NCBI RefSeq assembly: GCF_003594915.1
Contig: NZ_QZCS01000018.1
Coordinates: forward strand, 27,789-91,788
DNA length: 64,000 bases
Direction of reading: 5' to 3'
Source: Enterobacter chuandaensis
Lineage (GTDB): Bacteria; Pseudomonadota; Gammaproteobacteria; Enterobacterales; Enterobacteriaceae
Made by a program: the position numbers and the translations under genes. Below are positions 21,020-31,419 of this stretch, piece after piece. The stretch's first letter is position 1. Each line of letters begins with the position of its first letter. The notes beneath the pieces were generated by a model. The model ran no database searches. It worked only from the letters and a program-made list of their open reading frames with translations, and was not told where the DNA came from.

Positions 21020-21940
21020 ATGAGCACTTTAGGTCATCAGTACGATAACTCTCTGGTATCTAACGCGTTTGGTTTTTTACGCCTTCCGATGAACTTCCAG
21101 CCGTACGACAGCGACGCGGACTGGGTAATCACCGGCGTACCGTTCGATATGGCGACCTCTGGCCGCGCGGGCGGTCGTCACGGTCCGGCCGCGATCCGTC
21201 AGGTTTCCACCAACCTGGCCTGGGAGCACAACCGCTTCCCGTGGAACTTCGACATGCGCGAGCGTCTGAATGTGGTGGACTGCGGTGACCTGGTGTACGC
21301 CTTCGGCGACGCGCGCGAGATGAGTGAAAAGCTGCAGGCCCACGCGGAGAAGCTGCTGGCGGCCGGCAAGCGCATGCTCTCCTTCGGCGGTGACCACTTC
21401 GTGACCCTGCCGCTGCTGCGCGCTCACGCCAAACACTTCGGTAAAATGGCGCTGGTACACTTTGATGCGCATACCGACACCTACGCGAACGGCTGCGAGT
21501 TCGACCATGGCACCATGTTCTACACCGCGCCGAACGAAGGTCTGATCGACCCGAACCACTCCGTGCAGATCGGTATTCGCACCGAGTTCGACAAAGACAA
21601 CGGCTTCACCGTGCTGGACGCATGCCAGGTCAACGATCGTGGCGTGGACGACATCATCGCGCAGGTTAAGCAGATCGTCGGCGATATGCCTGTCTATCTG
21701 ACCTTTGATATCGACTGCCTGGATCCGGCTTTTGCGCCGGGTACCGGTACGCCGGTGATCGGCGGCCTGACGTCCGATCGCGCCATCAAGCTGGTGCGCG
21801 GTCTGAAGGATCTGAACATCGTGGGTATGGACGTGGTGGAAGTGGCGCCGGCCTATGACCAGTCTGAGATCACTGCGCTGGCCGCAGCGAGCCTGGCGCT
21901 GGAAATGCTCTACATTCAGGCTGCCAAAAAAGGCGAGTAA
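21020..21940 (+). CDS. speB: Agmatinase
   Basis: SpeB hydrolyses agmatine to putrescine and urea using two Mn ions. The 306 residues contain the arginase-family metal motifs [18 protein letters not shown] and [21 protein letters not shown] stands before the ATG. It works directly after SpeA. A strong terminator precedes it, so it must have its own promoter or depend on readthrough. Confidence 0.97.
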   Translation: MSTLGHQYDNSLVSNAFGFLRLPMNFQPYDSDADWVITGVPFDMATSGRAGGRHGPAAIRQVSTNLAWEHNRFPWNFDMRERLNVVDCGDLVYAFGDAREMSEKLQAHAEKLLAAGKRMLSFGGDHFVTLPLLRAHAKHFGKMALVHFDAHTDTYANGCEFDHGTMFYTAPNEGLIDPNHSVQIGIRTEFDKDNGFTVLDACQVNDRGVDDIIAQVKQIVGDMPVYLTFDIDCLDPAFAPGTGTPVIGGLTSDRAIKLVRGLKDLNIVGMDVVEVAPAYDQSEITALAAASLALEMLYIQAAKKGE

Positions 21941-21954
21941 GCCTCGCCTGGTGT

Positions 21955-21986
21955 GAAAAAAACCTCTCACTTGAGAGGTTTTTTAT
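21955..21986. terminator. Bidirectional terminator between speB and the porin gene
   Basis: AACCTCTC-ACTT-GAGAGGTT (21961-21980) has an A run on its left and a T run on its right, so it can stop both convergent genes. Confidence 0.85.
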
Positions 21987-21991
21987 TGCCT

Positions 21992-23260
21992 TCAGAACAC
22001 GTTGAACGGGTACTCTACGTAAGCGCGGATCTCGTCCCCGCCCACGTTATAGTCGCTGGCGTTGCTGGAGACGCGCAGTACGGAATAGCGCAGTTTCAGT
22101 TTCAGATCCTTCGCCGGACCGTCCTGCACCTGGTACTGGATCTGGTTAAACCACTCGTGTTCTTTGCCGTTGCTGGTTTCAGACGTCTTAATGTTGTCGC
22201 CGCGCACGTAGGCCGTGGTCCAGCTCAGGCCCGGCAGGCCGAGGCCGCCAAAGTCCAGGCCGTACGACGCCTGCCAGGAACGTTCATCTTCGCCGTTAAA
22301 ATCAGACCAGTAAGAGTTCGCCAGCCAGATGGTGTTGCCGCCGTCACCCACGCCGCCCTTGTCGCGATAGCCGCCGTAGTTGTAGCCAGTGCTGCCGCTG
22401 CTCTGCTGGTATGCCACTTTGAACGTGTGAATATCCCAGATGTAGCTCGCCGCCAGGCTCCAGATGGAGTTACTGCGGCCCGTGTCGAGGCTGTCCGCGT
22501 AACCCTGATCCAGACGCGAGTTATAACCGTTGAAGTCGAGTACCAGCTGCTGCCCCGTGCTGAACGGTTGTTTGAAGTTCAGACCCAGATACTGTTTGTT
22601 CATCACCTCTTCGTTATGAGAGGCGTATAGCGCGCCGCTGAACTGGTCGTTGAACTGGTAGCTTGCGCCGCCGAAGGTCAGGCTTTTCAGGCCGCTGTCG
22701 TGGCGGTCGTCGCTTTTACGCTGCTCGTCGGTGAAATAACCGGCGTTCACTTCCAGCCCGTCGATCTCCTTCGAGGTCAGCATAGTACCGGTGTAGCTTT
22801 CAAACAGCAGGCGGGAGCTGTCGGCATTGACAATTGGCAGCTCAGGACGCTGATTGCCATAGCTCAGTACGGTATTAGAGATGCGCATTTTGGCCGTCGC
22901 GCCAAACTTTGCCAGATCGGATTTGGCCCGGCCATCATCGTCCTGTTTAAAGAAGTCGATGCCGCCCGCACCGCTCTTGCCGCGACCGCCATCCAGGCGC
23001 ACGCCGTACTGTGCGATGCCGTCTACGCCAAAGCCCACCAGACCTTCGGTATAACCGGATTCAAAGGTGGCGATGATGCCCTGGCCCCATTCGGCTTTAT
23101 CCTGCTGGCCCTGATGGTAATCACGGCTGATATACGCATTGCGTAAAAACAGGTCTAAATGACTGTCGTCGATAAAACCTTTGCTGTCAGATTGCTGGCT
23201 GGCAGCGGCAGGTAATGCGGTGAATAAACTTAAAGCAATTAATGATAATTCTTTTTTCAC
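21992..23260 (-). CDS. OprD-family outer-membrane porin
   Basis: The 422-residue protein has a signal peptide (MKKELSLIALSLFTALPAAA, cut before SQQS) and then FIDDSHLDLFLRNAYISRDY. That is the start of the mature OprD/OprE family barrel, a group of substrate-selective porins. The sequence alternates polar and aromatic residues and ends YVEYPFNVF, with the C-terminal Phe needed for outer-membrane insertion. E. coli K-12 has no porin between speB and loiP. The substrate cannot be read from the sequence; neighbouring polyamine genes prove nothing about it. Confidence 0.88.
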   Translation of the reverse strand: MKKELSLIALSLFTALPAAASQQSDSKGFIDDSHLDLFLRNAYISRDYHQGQQDKAEWGQGIIATFESGYTEGLVGFGVDGIAQYGVRLDGGRGKSGAGGIDFFKQDDDGRAKSDLAKFGATAKMRISNTVLSYGNQRPELPIVNADSSRLLFESYTGTMLTSKEIDGLEVNAGYFTDEQRKSDDRHDSGLKSLTFGGASYQFNDQFSGALYASHNEEVMNKQYLGLNFKQPFSTGQQLVLDFNGYNSRLDQGYADSLDTGRSNSIWSLAASYIWDIHTFKVAYQQSSGSTGYNYGGYRDKGGVGDGGNTIWLANSYWSDFNGEDERSWQASYGLDFGGLGLPGLSWTTAYVRGDNIKTSETSNGKEHEWFNQIQYQVQDGPAKDLKLKLRYSVLRVSSNASDYNVGGDEIRAYVEYPFNVF

Positions 23261-23439
23261 GGAGGGAACGTCTCTGTCTTAATATATTAAATTGAATTAC
23301 TGCGCGTTTGATAATTACCGGAATGGTTAACGATTGCAATAAATATGTGACCAGACATTTCAATAGGGAAGGGCTGATTTAACGCGGTGTTCAGGAGGAT
23401 TACCGATACGTGCGATTAAGTTGGCAATTCATGCGAAAT

Positions 23440-23466
23440 AAAAAGGAGGCAAAATTGCCTCCTTCC
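23440..23466 (-). terminator. Terminator of loiP
   Basis: AAGGAGGCAA/TTGCCTCCTT forms a hairpin. On the minus strand it is followed by a TTTTTATTT tract immediately downstream of the loiP stop. Confidence 0.8.
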
Positions 23467-23470
23467 AATA

Positions 23471-24229
23471 TTATTTAATTCCGTCAGCGGCCATACGGTC
23501 GCGAATATGCTGCGCGCGCGCTTCTGAGGCCGGGTGATCGTCAAACATGGAGCTTTGGCGTCCCGCTTCCAGTTTGGCCAGTTTTTCAAAGCTGGTGGCT
23601 AAACCCGATGGGTTAATGCCACGTTTGCGCAACAGATCGTAGGAGTAGTCGTCCGCTTCGGATTCCTGACGCTGTGAGAACTGGGAGTTAACCAGCTTTT
23701 CGCCTACGTCACCCAGCTGTGACTGGGACAGGCTGCCAACGATACCGCCCGCAGAAGCCGCCGCCGCGCGGATGGCGTTAGTGCCTAAGGCAACCTGCAT
23801 CCCTTTCTTGACGTGGCCGAGCGCAACGTGGCCCATTTCGTGGCCGATCACCGCTTCGACTTCGTTGTCGGTCATCATGTCCATCAGGCCGCTATAGACG
23901 CGGATGCAGCCGTTGGCCATCGCGAAGGCGTTGACGTCTTTCGCCATGTAAACCTTGTAGTTAACCGGCTGGCCGTTGATGTTATCGCCAAGCGCGGAAG
24001 CAATCTTATTCAGACGCTGTGTGTAGGTACTGTCAGCCGGGGCAAGCGTGGCTTTTCCGTCCATATCTTTACAGGCCTGGTCGCTCAGCGCTTTCACCTG
24101 CGCGTCGCTCAGGGAATAGGCCTGAAAGGCTTCTGCGCCTGACGTCATCAGACCGTTAGAATCCATACTCTGACAGCCGCTCAGCAGGAGCGTCGTACCC
24201 AGGGCCAGCACTATTGCACGCATTTTCAT
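23471..24229 (-). CDS. loiP: Metalloprotease lipoprotein LoiP (YggG)
   Basis: LoiP is an outer-membrane M48 zinc protease that, in E. coli, cleaves Phe-Phe bonds and interacts with YcaL and BepA-type factors. The 252-residue product has a lipobox with Cys19 (LLLSGC), the zinc motif IGHEMGHVALGH near residue 138, and the third ligand in EADDYSY. I start at MKMRAIVL (24229); the frame extends 16 codons upstream without giving a signal sequence. Confidence 0.93.
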   Translation of the reverse strand: MKMRAIVLALGTTLLLSGCQSMDSNGLMTSGAEAFQAYSLSDAQVKALSDQACKDMDGKATLAPADSTYTQRLNKIASALGDNINGQPVNYKVYMAKDVNAFAMANGCIRVYSGLMDMMTDNEVEAVIGHEMGHVALGHVKKGMQVALGTNAIRAAAASAGGIVGSLSQSQLGDVGEKLVNSQFSQRQESEADDYSYDLLRKRGINPSGLATSFEKLAKLEAGRQSSMFDDHPASEARAQHIRDRMAADGIK

Positions 24230-24501
24230 GAGGTTGCTTCCGTACTCGTTAATCTGAATAAAATCCGAAAAGTGCACCGTCAGCGAAGCCGGTGTCGGGC
24301 TAAGTATAAGGAATATCTACAGGGGCGGGCGAGCAGATTGCGCAACATGCGAGCATGATCCAGAGATTTCTTATCCTGCAAAAGAATGCTCCATGTACAT
24401 GCCCTGCGGCTTGGGTTACATTGTTGGCACTTTTTTCCGGCGTAGCCCAAAACGCGCTGTCGTCAAGGGCATGGCCTTTAACAGTCCGATCTGGAGTTAA
24501 A

Positions 24502-26493
24502 ATGTCCTCACGTAAAGAGCTTGCTAATGCTATTCGTGCGCTGAGCATGGACGCAGTACAGAAAGCCAAATCCGGCCACCCGGGTGCCCCTATGGGTATG
24601 GCTGATATCGCCGAAGTCCTGTGGCGTGATTTCCTTAACCACAACCCTCAGAACCCGGCATGGGCTGACCGCGACCGTTTCGTGCTGTCTAACGGCCACG
24701 GCTCTATGCTGATCTACAGCCTGCTGCACCTCACCGGCTACGATCTGCCTATCGAAGAGCTGAAAAACTTCCGTCAGCTGCACTCCAAAACTCCAGGTCA
24801 CCCGGAAGTGGGTTACACCGCTGGCGTAGAAACCACCACCGGCCCGCTGGGTCAGGGTATTGCTAACGCAGTGGGTATGGCGATTGCCGAGAAGACCCTG
24901 GCTGCGCAGTTCAACCGTCCTGGCCACGACATCGTTGACCACTTCACTTACGCATTCCTGGGCGACGGCTGCATGATGGAAGGCATTTCTCACGAAGTGT
25001 GCTCCCTGGCCGGTACCCTGAAGCTGGGCAAACTGGTTGCGTTCTATGACGACAACGGTATCTCCATCGACGGTCATGTTGAAGGCTGGTTCACTGACGA
25101 CACCGCAGCACGTTTCGAAGCCTACGGCTGGCACGTTGTGCGTGGCGTTGATGGCCACGATGCTGACTCGATTAAACGTGCAGTAGAAGAAGCGCGTGCT
25201 GTGACCGACAAACCGTCCCTGCTGATGTGCAAAACCATCATCGGCTTCGGTTCTCCGAACAAAGCGGGCACCCATGACTCCCACGGCGCACCGCTGGGCG
25301 ATGCGGAAATCGCACTGACCCGTGAAGCGCTGGGCTGGAAACACCCTGCATTCGAAATCCCGTCTGAAATCTATGCTCAGTGGGATGCAAAAGAAGTGGG
25401 CCAGGCGAAAGAAGCGGCCTGGAACGAGAAGTTCGCTGCTTATGCGAAAGCGTTCCCTCAGGAAGCGGCTGAATTCACCCGTCGTATGAAAGGTGACATG
25501 CCGTCTGACTTCGACGCGAAAGCGAACGAGTTCATCGCTAAGCTGCAGGCGAACCCGTCTAAAATCGCGAGCCGTAAAGCGTCTCAGAATGCGATTGAAG
25601 CGTTTGGTCCGCTGCTGCCAGAATTCCTGGGCGGCTCCGCTGACCTGGCACCGTCTAACCTGACCCTGTGGTCTGGCTCTAAGCCAATCAACGAAGATAC
25701 TGCCGGTAACTACATCCATTACGGTGTACGTGAATTCGGTATGACCGCGATTGCCAACGGTATCTCTCTGCACGGCGGTTTCCTGCCGTACACCTCCACC
25801 TTCCTGATGTTCGTGGAATATGCACGTAACGCCGTGCGTATGGCTGCGCTGATGAAACAGCGTCAGGTGATGGTCTACACCCATGACTCCATTGGTCTGG
25901 GCGAAGATGGCCCAACTCACCAGCCGGTAGAGCAGGTGGCTTCCCTGCGCGTGACCCCGAACATGAGCACATGGCGCCCATGTGACCAGGTTGAATCCGC
26001 GGTAGCGTGGAAGTACGGCGTTGAACGTCAGGATGGCCCGACCGCGCTGATCCTTTCCCGTCAGAACCTGGCGCAGCAGGAGCGTACTCCAGAGCAGCTG
26101 GCGAACATCGCGCGCGGTGGTTACGTGCTGAAAGATTGCGCGGGCCAGCCTGAGCTGATCTTCATCGCCACCGGTTCAGAAGTTGAACTGGCTGTAGCAG
26201 CATGGGAAAAACTGACTGCCGAAGGCGTGAAGGCGCGTGTGGTTTCCATGCCGTCTACCGATGCGTTCGACAAGCAGGATGCGGCTTACCGTGAATCCGT
26301 ACTGCCTAAAGCAGTTTCCGCTCGCGTGGCAGTGGAAGCGGGTATTGCTGACTACTGGTTCAAATACGTGGGTCTGAACGGTGCTATCGTCGGTATGACC
26401 ACCTTCGGTGAATCTGCTCCTGCAGAACTGCTGTTCGAAGAGTTCGGCTTCACCGTTGAGAACGTTGTCGCTAAGGCGAAAGAACTGCTGTAA
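24502..26493 (+). CDS. tktA: Transketolase A
   Basis: TktA moves two-carbon ketol units between sugar phosphates in the non-oxidative pentose phosphate pathway, using thiamine diphosphate and Mg2+. The 663-residue enzyme shows [11 protein letters not shown], the ThDP motif GDGCMMEG to [20 protein letters not shown] with the catalytic Glu near 411, and [15 protein letters not shown]. Codon use is strongly biased, as in highly expressed genes. The ATG at 24502 gives the E. coli N-terminus [10 protein letters not shown]; the frame opens 49 codons earlier without homology. A palindrome pair lies behind it. Confidence 0.97.
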   Translation: MSSRKELANAIRALSMDAVQKAKSGHPGAPMGMADIAEVLWRDFLNHNPQNPAWADRDRFVLSNGHGSMLIYSLLHLTGYDLPIEELKNFRQLHSKTPGHPEVGYTAGVETTTGPLGQGIANAVGMAIAEKTLAAQFNRPGHDIVDHFTYAFLGDGCMMEGISHEVCSLAGTLKLGKLVAFYDDNGISIDGHVEGWFTDDTAARFEAYGWHVVRGVDGHDADSIKRAVEEARAVTDKPSLLMCKTIIGFGSPNKAGTHDSHGAPLGDAEIALTREALGWKHPAFEIPSEIYAQWDAKEVGQAKEAAWNEKFAAYAKAFPQEAAEFTRRMKGDMPSDFDAKANEFIAKLQANPSKIASRKASQNAIEAFGPLLPEFLGGSADLAPSNLTLWSGSKPINEDTAGNYIHYGVREFGMTAIANGISLHGGFLPYTSTFLMFVEYARNAVRMAALMKQRQVMVYTHDSIGLGEDGPTHQPVEQVASLRVTPNMSTWRPCDQVESAVAWKYGVERQDGPTALILSRQNLAQQERTPEQLANIARGGYVLKDCAGQPELIFIATGSEVELAVAAWEKLTAEGVKARVVSMPSTDAFDKQDAAYRESVLPKAVSARVAVEAGIADYWFKYVGLNGAIVGMTTFGESAPAELLFEEFGFTVENVVAKAKELL

Positions 26494-26512
26494 TTGTTTG
26501 TCCGGTGCGGGC

Positions 26513-26551
26513 TGATGCCCTCACCCTGGCTCTCTCCCACGGGGAGAGGGA
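26513..26551. repeat. Intergenic palindrome, CCCTCACCC family
   Basis: GATGCCCTCACCCTGGCTCTCTCCC then GGGGAGAGGGA lies just after tktA. It is nearly the same as the copy at 662-699. Confidence 0.8.
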
Positions 26552-26558
26552 GAATAAA

Positions 26559-26598
26559 GTAGGCCGGGTAAGCGCTAACGCGCCACCCGGCTTTTTTG
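26559..26598 (+). repeat. REP-type palindrome with terminator character
   Basis: GTAGGCCGGGTAAGCGCTAA followed by CGCGCCACCCGGC and then TTTTTT. The GCCGGGT/ACCCGGC stem followed by six T would act as a rho-independent terminator for tktA. The two palindromes fill most of the first 100 bases of the 337-base tktA-epd gap. Confidence 0.8.
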
Positions 26599-26619
26599 TA
26601 AGCATTATTCCACCCAAAA

Positions 26620-26635
26620 TGTGACGCAAGTCATA
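26620..26635. promoter_or_regulatory. CRP-like site upstream of epd
   Basis: TGTGACGCAAGTCATA keeps the left half-site exactly and the right half (TCATA) with one change. It is about 200 bases before epd. In E. coli the epd-pgk-fbaA operon is known to be under CRP control at its upstream promoter. Confidence 0.55.
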
Positions 26636-26830
26636 TAGCGCGCTTATTCATCTGGACAGACATTCCTTTTATTCCTCGATTCGCTTATTCTTGCTGAAGC
26701 GTTTCAGTCGATTAAATGTTCGACAATTGACCAATCAATCGCAGTTTGTGATAGCAAAGATTCCCCTTCGGGCGTAGCTGGATTACTCTTTCAGCCACCT
26801 CAAACTCAGGGATAGCTTTGCAGGAGATCT

Positions 26831-27850
26831 ATGACCGTACGCGTAGCGATTAATGGCTTCGGTCGCATCGGGCGCAACGTGGTTCGTGCTTTATATGAAT
26901 CCGGGCGTCGTGCGGAAATTACCGTGGTAGCAATCAACGAACTGGCGGATGCTGCGGGCATGGCGCATTTGTTGAAATATGACACCAGCCACGGACGCTT
27001 TGCCTGGGACGTTCGCCAGGAAAGAGATCAGCTGTTTGTCGGCGACGATGCCATCCGCGTACTGCATGAGAGCAGCATTGCAGGGCTACCGTGGCGTGAA
27101 CTGGGTGTAGATGTGGTACTGGACTGTACCGGCGTTTATGGCAGCCGCGAACATGGCGAAGCACATCTGGCTGCTGGTGCAAAAAAAGTCCTCTTTTCTC
27201 ATCCCGGCAGTAACGACCTCGACGCAACCGTCGTGTTTGGCGTCAACCAGCATGAGCTGCAGGCCGAACACCGTATTGTCTCCAACGCCTCCTGCACCAC
27301 CAACTGCATTATTCCGGTCATCAAACTGTTAGACGATGCGTATGGCATAGAATCCGGCACCGTGACCACGATTCACTCCGCCATGCACGATCAGCAGGTT
27401 ATCGACGCCTATCACCCGGATTTGCGACGCACTCGCGCGGCGAGCCAGTCTATCATCCCGGTGGACACAAAGCTGGCTGCCGGGATCACCCGCATTTTCC
27501 CGCAGTTTAACGACCGTTTTGAAGCGATTGCCGTGCGTGTTCCCACGATAAACGTCACCGCAATTGATCTCAGCGTGACGGTGAAAAAACCGGTAAAAGC
27601 CTGTGAAGTCAACCTGTTGCTGCAAAAAGCGGCACAGGGGGCATTTCATGGTATAGTTGACTATACGGAATTACCGTTGGTCTCAGTAGATTTTAACCAC
27701 GACCCGCACAGCGCCATCGTAGATGGCACGCAAACGCGAGTCAGTGGTGCACACCTTATCAAGACGCTGGTCTGGTGTGATAACGAATGGGGCTTTGCTA
27801 ACCGAATGCTCGACACCACGTTAGCAATGGCCGCTCAAGGTTTCAGGTAA
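26831..27850 (+). CDS. epd: Erythrose-4-phosphate dehydrogenase
   Basis: Epd oxidises D-erythrose 4-phosphate to 4-phosphoerythronate with NAD, the first step of the DXP-dependent pyridoxal phosphate route. The 339-residue enzyme is a GapA paralogue with the NAD fold [16 protein letters not shown], the catalytic Cys in [10 protein letters not shown] near 155, the His in TTIHSAMHD, and [11 protein letters not shown] at the C-terminus. AGGAG precedes the ATG. It lies 49 bases before pgk as in E. coli. Its substrate is made by the neighbouring tktA product. Confidence 0.96.
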   Translation: MTVRVAINGFGRIGRNVVRALYESGRRAEITVVAINELADAAGMAHLLKYDTSHGRFAWDVRQERDQLFVGDDAIRVLHESSIAGLPWRELGVDVVLDCTGVYGSREHGEAHLAAGAKKVLFSHPGSNDLDATVVFGVNQHELQAEHRIVSNASCTTNCIIPVIKLLDDAYGIESGTVTTIHSAMHDQQVIDAYHPDLRRTRAASQSIIPVDTKLAAGITRIFPQFNDRFEAIAVRVPTINVTAIDLSVTVKKPVKACEVNLLLQKAAQGAFHGIVDYTELPLVSVDFNHDPHSAIVDGTQTRVSGAHLIKTLVWCDNEWGFANRMLDTTLAMAAQGFR

Positions 27851-27899
27851 GACGCATCGTGCGTCTGCAAAACTTTAAGAATCAACGAGAGGATTCACC

Positions 27900-29063
27900 A
27901 TGTCTGTAATTAAGATGACCGATCTGGATCTGGCTGGTAAACGCGTTTTCATCCGTGCCGATCTGAACGTACCGGTTAAAGATGGCAAAGTGACCAGCGA
28001 CGCGCGTATCCGCGCATCTCTGCCAACCATCGAACTGGCTCTGAAGCAGGGCGCGAAAGTGATGGTCACCTCCCACCTGGGCCGTCCAACCGAAGGCGAG
28101 TACAACGAAGAGTTCTCTCTGCTGCCAGTTGTTAATTACCTGAAAGACAAACTGTCCAACCCGGTTCGCCTGGTGAAAGATTACCTGGACGGCGTTGAAG
28201 TCGCTGCCGGTGAACTGGTTGTTCTGGAAAACGTTCGCTTCAACAAAGGCGAGAAGAAAGACGACGAAACCCTGTCCAAAAAATACGCTGCACTGTGCGA
28301 CGTATTCGTCATGGATGCATTCGGTACGGCTCACCGTGCGCAGGCGTCTACCCACGGTATCGGTAAATTCGCCGACGTCGCGTGTGCGGGTCCTCTGCTG
28401 GCTGACGAACTGGAAGCGCTGGGTAAAGCACTGAAAGAACCTGCTCGTCCAATGGTCGCTATCGTTGGTGGTTCTAAAGTGTCTACCAAACTGACCGTTC
28501 TGGATTCCCTGTCTAAAATCGCTGACCAGCTGATCGTTGGCGGTGGTATCGCAAACACCTTCGTTGCCGCTCAGGGCCACAACGTGGGTAAATCCCTGTA
28601 TGAAGCAGACCTGGTTGACGAAGCCAAACGCCTGCTGGGCACCTGTGATATCCCGGTTCCAACTGACGTTCGCGTGGCGACCGAGTTCTCTGAAACCGCA
28701 ACCGCGACCCTTAAATCTGTTAACGACATCAAAGATGAAGAGCAGATCCTGGACCTGGGCGACGTTTCTGCACAGAAACTGGCTGAAATCCTGAAAAACG
28801 CAAAAACTATCCTGTGGAACGGTCCTGTCGGCGTGTTCGAATTCCCGAACTTCCGTAAAGGGACTGAAATCGTTGCTAACGCTATCGCAGACAGCGAAGC
28901 GTTCTCTATCGCAGGCGGTGGTGACACCCTGGCAGCAATCGACCTGTTCGGTATCGCTGACAAGATCTCCTACATCTCCACTGGTGGCGGTGCATTCCTC
29001 GAGTTCGTGGAAGGCAAAGTTCTGCCAGCAGTAGCAATGCTCGAAGAGCGCGCTAAGAAGTAA
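27900..29063 (+). CDS. pgk: Phosphoglycerate kinase
   Basis: Pgk transfers phosphate from 1,3-bisphosphoglycerate to ADP in glycolysis. The 387 residues contain the signature [12 protein letters not shown], the substrate site [18 protein letters not shown], and the nucleotide region GGGDTLAAI. Strong codon bias and GAGG before the start point to high expression. It is the middle gene of epd-pgk-fbaA. Confidence 0.98.
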   Translation: MSVIKMTDLDLAGKRVFIRADLNVPVKDGKVTSDARIRASLPTIELALKQGAKVMVTSHLGRPTEGEYNEEFSLLPVVNYLKDKLSNPVRLVKDYLDGVEVAAGELVVLENVRFNKGEKKDDETLSKKYAALCDVFVMDAFGTAHRAQASTHGIGKFADVACAGPLLADELEALGKALKEPARPMVAIVGGSKVSTKLTVLDSLSKIADQLIVGGGIANTFVAAQGHNVGKSLYEADLVDEAKRLLGTCDIPVPTDVRVATEFSETATATLKSVNDIKDEEQILDLGDVSAQKLAEILKNAKTILWNGPVGVFEFPNFRKGTEIVANAIADSEAFSIAGGGDTLAAIDLFGIADKISYISTGGGAFLEFVEGKVLPAVAMLEERAKK

Positions 29064-29072
29064 GCCATTCAG

Positions 29073-29094
29073 GGGCAGGGAAACCTGCCCAATT
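29073..29094 (+). terminator. Hairpin between pgk and fbaA
   Basis: GGGCAGG-GAAA-CCTGCCC, followed by AATTTT, forms a tetraloop hairpin. It may be a partial terminator or an RNA processing/stability element within the operon. Confidence 0.5.
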
Positions 29095-29155
29095 TTCAGC
29101 GCGCTTATAAGAGCTCGCACCTTTTCTAACGGCCGAAGATACAGGACTAAGCAAC

Positions 29156-30235
29156 ATGTCTAAAATTTTTGATTTCGTAAAACCTGGCGTTATCACTGGT
29201 GATGACGTACAGAAAGTGTTCCAGGTAGCTAAAGAAAACAACTTCGCTCTGCCAGCAGTTAACTGCGTGGGTACCGACTCCATCAACGCCGTACTGGAAA
29301 CTGCTGCTAAAGTTAAAGCGCCAGTTATCGTTCAGTTCTCTAACGGCGGCGCTGCGTTCATCGCAGGTAAAGGCGTGAAAACTGACATTCCTCAGGGCGC
29401 TGCAATCCTGGGTGCTATTTCTGGTGCGCACCACGTTCACCAGATGGCTGAGCACTACGGTGTGCCAGTTATCCTGCACACTGACCACTGCGCGAAGAAA
29501 CTGCTGCCGTGGATCGACGGTCTGCTGGACGCGGGCGAAAAACACTTCGCAGCAACCGGTAAGCCACTGTTCTCTTCTCACATGATCGACCTGTCTGAAG
29601 AGTCACTGCACGAAAACATCGAAATCTGCTCTAAATACCTGGCGCGCATGGCCAAAATGGACATGACCCTGGAAATTGAACTGGGTTGCACCGGTGGTGA
29701 AGAAGACGGCGTGGACAACAGTCACATGGACGCTTCTGCCCTGTACACCCAGCCAGAAGACGTTGATTACGCTTACACCGAGCTGAGCAAAATCAGCCCA
29801 CGCTTCACCATCGCAGCGTCCTTCGGTAACGTGCACGGCGTTTACAAACCAGGTAACGTGGTTCTGACCCCGACCATCCTGCGTGATTCTCAGGAATACG
29901 TGTCCAAGAAACACAACCTGCCGCACAACAGCCTGAACTTCGTCTTCCACGGCGGTTCCGGTTCTTCTGCTCAGGAAATCAAAGACTCCGTAAGCTACGG
30001 CGTAGTGAAAATGAACATCGATACCGACACCCAGTGGGCAACCTGGGACGGTATCCTGCAGTACTACAAAACCAACGAAGCTTACCTGCAGGGCCAGCTG
30101 GGCAACCCGAAAGGCGAAGACCAGCCGAACAAGAAATACTACGATCCACGCGTATGGCTGCGCGCTGCACAGACGTCCATGGTGACCCGTCTGGAGCAGG
30201 CATTCAAAGAACTGAACGCGATCGACGTTCTGTAA
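29156..30235 (+). CDS. fbaA: Class II fructose-bisphosphate aldolase
   Basis: FbaA reversibly cleaves fructose 1,6-bisphosphate into DHAP and glyceraldehyde 3-phosphate, with zinc. The 359-residue class II enzyme shows LHTDHCAKK, with the catalytic Asp and zinc His near 109-111, the Glu-rich EIELGCTGGEEDGVDN, NVHGVYKPG with the next zinc His, and FHGGSGSS. Strong codon bias is present. A clear terminator ends the operon. Confidence 0.98.
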   Translation: MSKIFDFVKPGVITGDDVQKVFQVAKENNFALPAVNCVGTDSINAVLETAAKVKAPVIVQFSNGGAAFIAGKGVKTDIPQGAAILGAISGAHHVHQMAEHYGVPVILHTDHCAKKLLPWIDGLLDAGEKHFAATGKPLFSSHMIDLSEESLHENIEICSKYLARMAKMDMTLEIELGCTGGEEDGVDNSHMDASALYTQPEDVDYAYTELSKISPRFTIAASFGNVHGVYKPGNVVLTPTILRDSQEYVSKKHNLPHNSLNFVFHGGSGSSAQEIKDSVSYGVVKMNIDTDTQWATWDGILQYYKTNEAYLQGQLGNPKGEDQPNKKYYDPRVWLRAAQTSMVTRLEQAFKELNAIDVL

Positions 30236-30257
30236 TTTGAGCTGCTAACAGCATCAG

Positions 30258-30286
30258 AAGGCCCGCAAATGCGGGCCTTTTTTTAT
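30258..30286 (+). terminator. Terminator of epd-pgk-fbaA
   Basis: AAGGCCCGC-AAAT-GCGGGCCTT, followed by a run of T, is a textbook rho-independent terminator. Confidence 0.9.
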
Positions 30287-30421
30287 GCGTTTTCAACATG
30301 CTGCAACATCTGCTTTTGTGATCTGTTTGGCAAAACTTGCGCTTTTTGTTTACCCTTTACTGACCTGCCTGTCTCCCTGAGGGATAGATTTAGTGTTTTG
30401 GTTTAACAAAAGGAAGAATAA

Positions 30422-31276
30422 ATGGAACAACTCGATGTTGTAGACAGCATCAATCACGCCGGTAACTGGCTGGTGCGCAACCAGGCGTTATTGCTGAGCT
30501 ACACCGTTAATATTGCTGCTGCCATTGTCATTATCATCGTCGGGATGATCGTGGCGCGGATTGTATCGAACGCGGTCAATCGCGTGATGCTTGCTCGTCA
30601 CATTGACGCCACAGTGGCTGATTTCCTTTCTGCACTGGTGCGCTATGGCATCATCGCGTTCACGCTGATTGCAGCTCTGGGGCGCGTGGGCGTTCAGACG
30701 GCATCGGTTATTGCTGTGCTCGGTGCCGCTGGTCTGGCTACTGCGCTGGCGCTGCAGGGCTCGCTTTCAAACCTGGCGGCAGGCGTGCTGCTGGTCACCT
30801 TCCGTCCGTTCCGCTCGGGTGAATACGTTGATCTTGGCGGGATTGCCGGAACCGTGCTGCAGGTGCAGATTTTCTCAACAACGCTGCGTACCGTTGATGG
30901 CCGTATTGTGGTGGTGCCGAACGGTAAAATCATCGCCGGCAATATCATTAACTTCTCCCGCGAGCCGGTGCGCCGTAACGAGCTGATTATCAGCGTGGCG
31001 TATGATTCCGACATCGATCAGGTGAAGTCGCTGATCAGCAACATCATTGCATCAGACGATCGCATTCTGAAAGACAAAGAGCAGACGGTTCGCCTGAACG
31101 AGCTGGGCGCGTCCTCGATTAACTTTGTGGTGCGTATCTGGAGCAAAAGCAGCGATCTGCAAAACGTCTACTGGGACGTACTGGAACGCATCAAACGCGA
31201 GTTTGACGCCAACGGCATCAGCTTCCCGTACCCGCAGATGGACGTAAATGTTAAAAAAGTCAAAGAAGCAGAGTAA
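30422..31276 (+). CDS. mscS: Small-conductance mechanosensitive channel MscS
   Basis: MscS opens under membrane tension to release solutes on osmotic downshock; it is a homoheptamer of the inner membrane. The 284-residue protein has three N-terminal membrane helices. TM3 is the pore helix, with Leu105 and Leu109 in the gate and Gln112-Gly113 at the kink. The cytoplasmic beta domain follows ([31 protein letters not shown]). In this copy residues 107-108 are Thr-Ala where E. coli has Val-Gly, so one glycine of the helix-packing pattern is replaced. It has its own leader after the fbaA terminator. Confidence 0.96.
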   Translation: MEQLDVVDSINHAGNWLVRNQALLLSYTVNIAAAIVIIIVGMIVARIVSNAVNRVMLARHIDATVADFLSALVRYGIIAFTLIAALGRVGVQTASVIAVLGAAGLATALALQGSLSNLAAGVLLVTFRPFRSGEYVDLGGIAGTVLQVQIFSTTLRTVDGRIVVVPNGKIIAGNIINFSREPVRRNELIISVAYDSDIDQVKSLISNIIASDDRILKDKEQTVRLNELGASSINFVVRIWSKSSDLQNVYWDVLERIKREFDANGISFPYPQMDVNVKKVKEAE

Positions 31277-31284
31277 CTTTACCA

Positions 31285-31318
31285 GTAGGCCCGGTAAGCG
31301 CTAGCCACCGGGCTTTTT
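31285..31318 (+). repeat. REP-type palindrome after mscS
   Basis: GTAGGCCCGGTAAGCGCTAG followed by CCACCGGGC and then TTTTTGG. It is a C-variant (GCCCGGT/ACCGGGC) of the unit seen elsewhere here, and the T run makes it a likely terminator of mscS. Confidence 0.75.
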
Positions 31319-31419
31319 GGTTATTAGCCGTGCTAATCCCCAATTAATATTATCCATTTCCTCTTATGTAATTCGCGCAGTATAGTCAACTTCCAGAACA
31401 ATACTGTGAGAATTTCTTC

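Noticed and set aside
24508..25920. A 470-codon frame antisense to tktA
   Set aside because: It is a shadow of strong codon bias in tktA, rich in Phe, Arg, Val and His with no recognisable domain. The same holds for antisense frames over speA, gcvP, gcvT, pgk, lysS and recJ.
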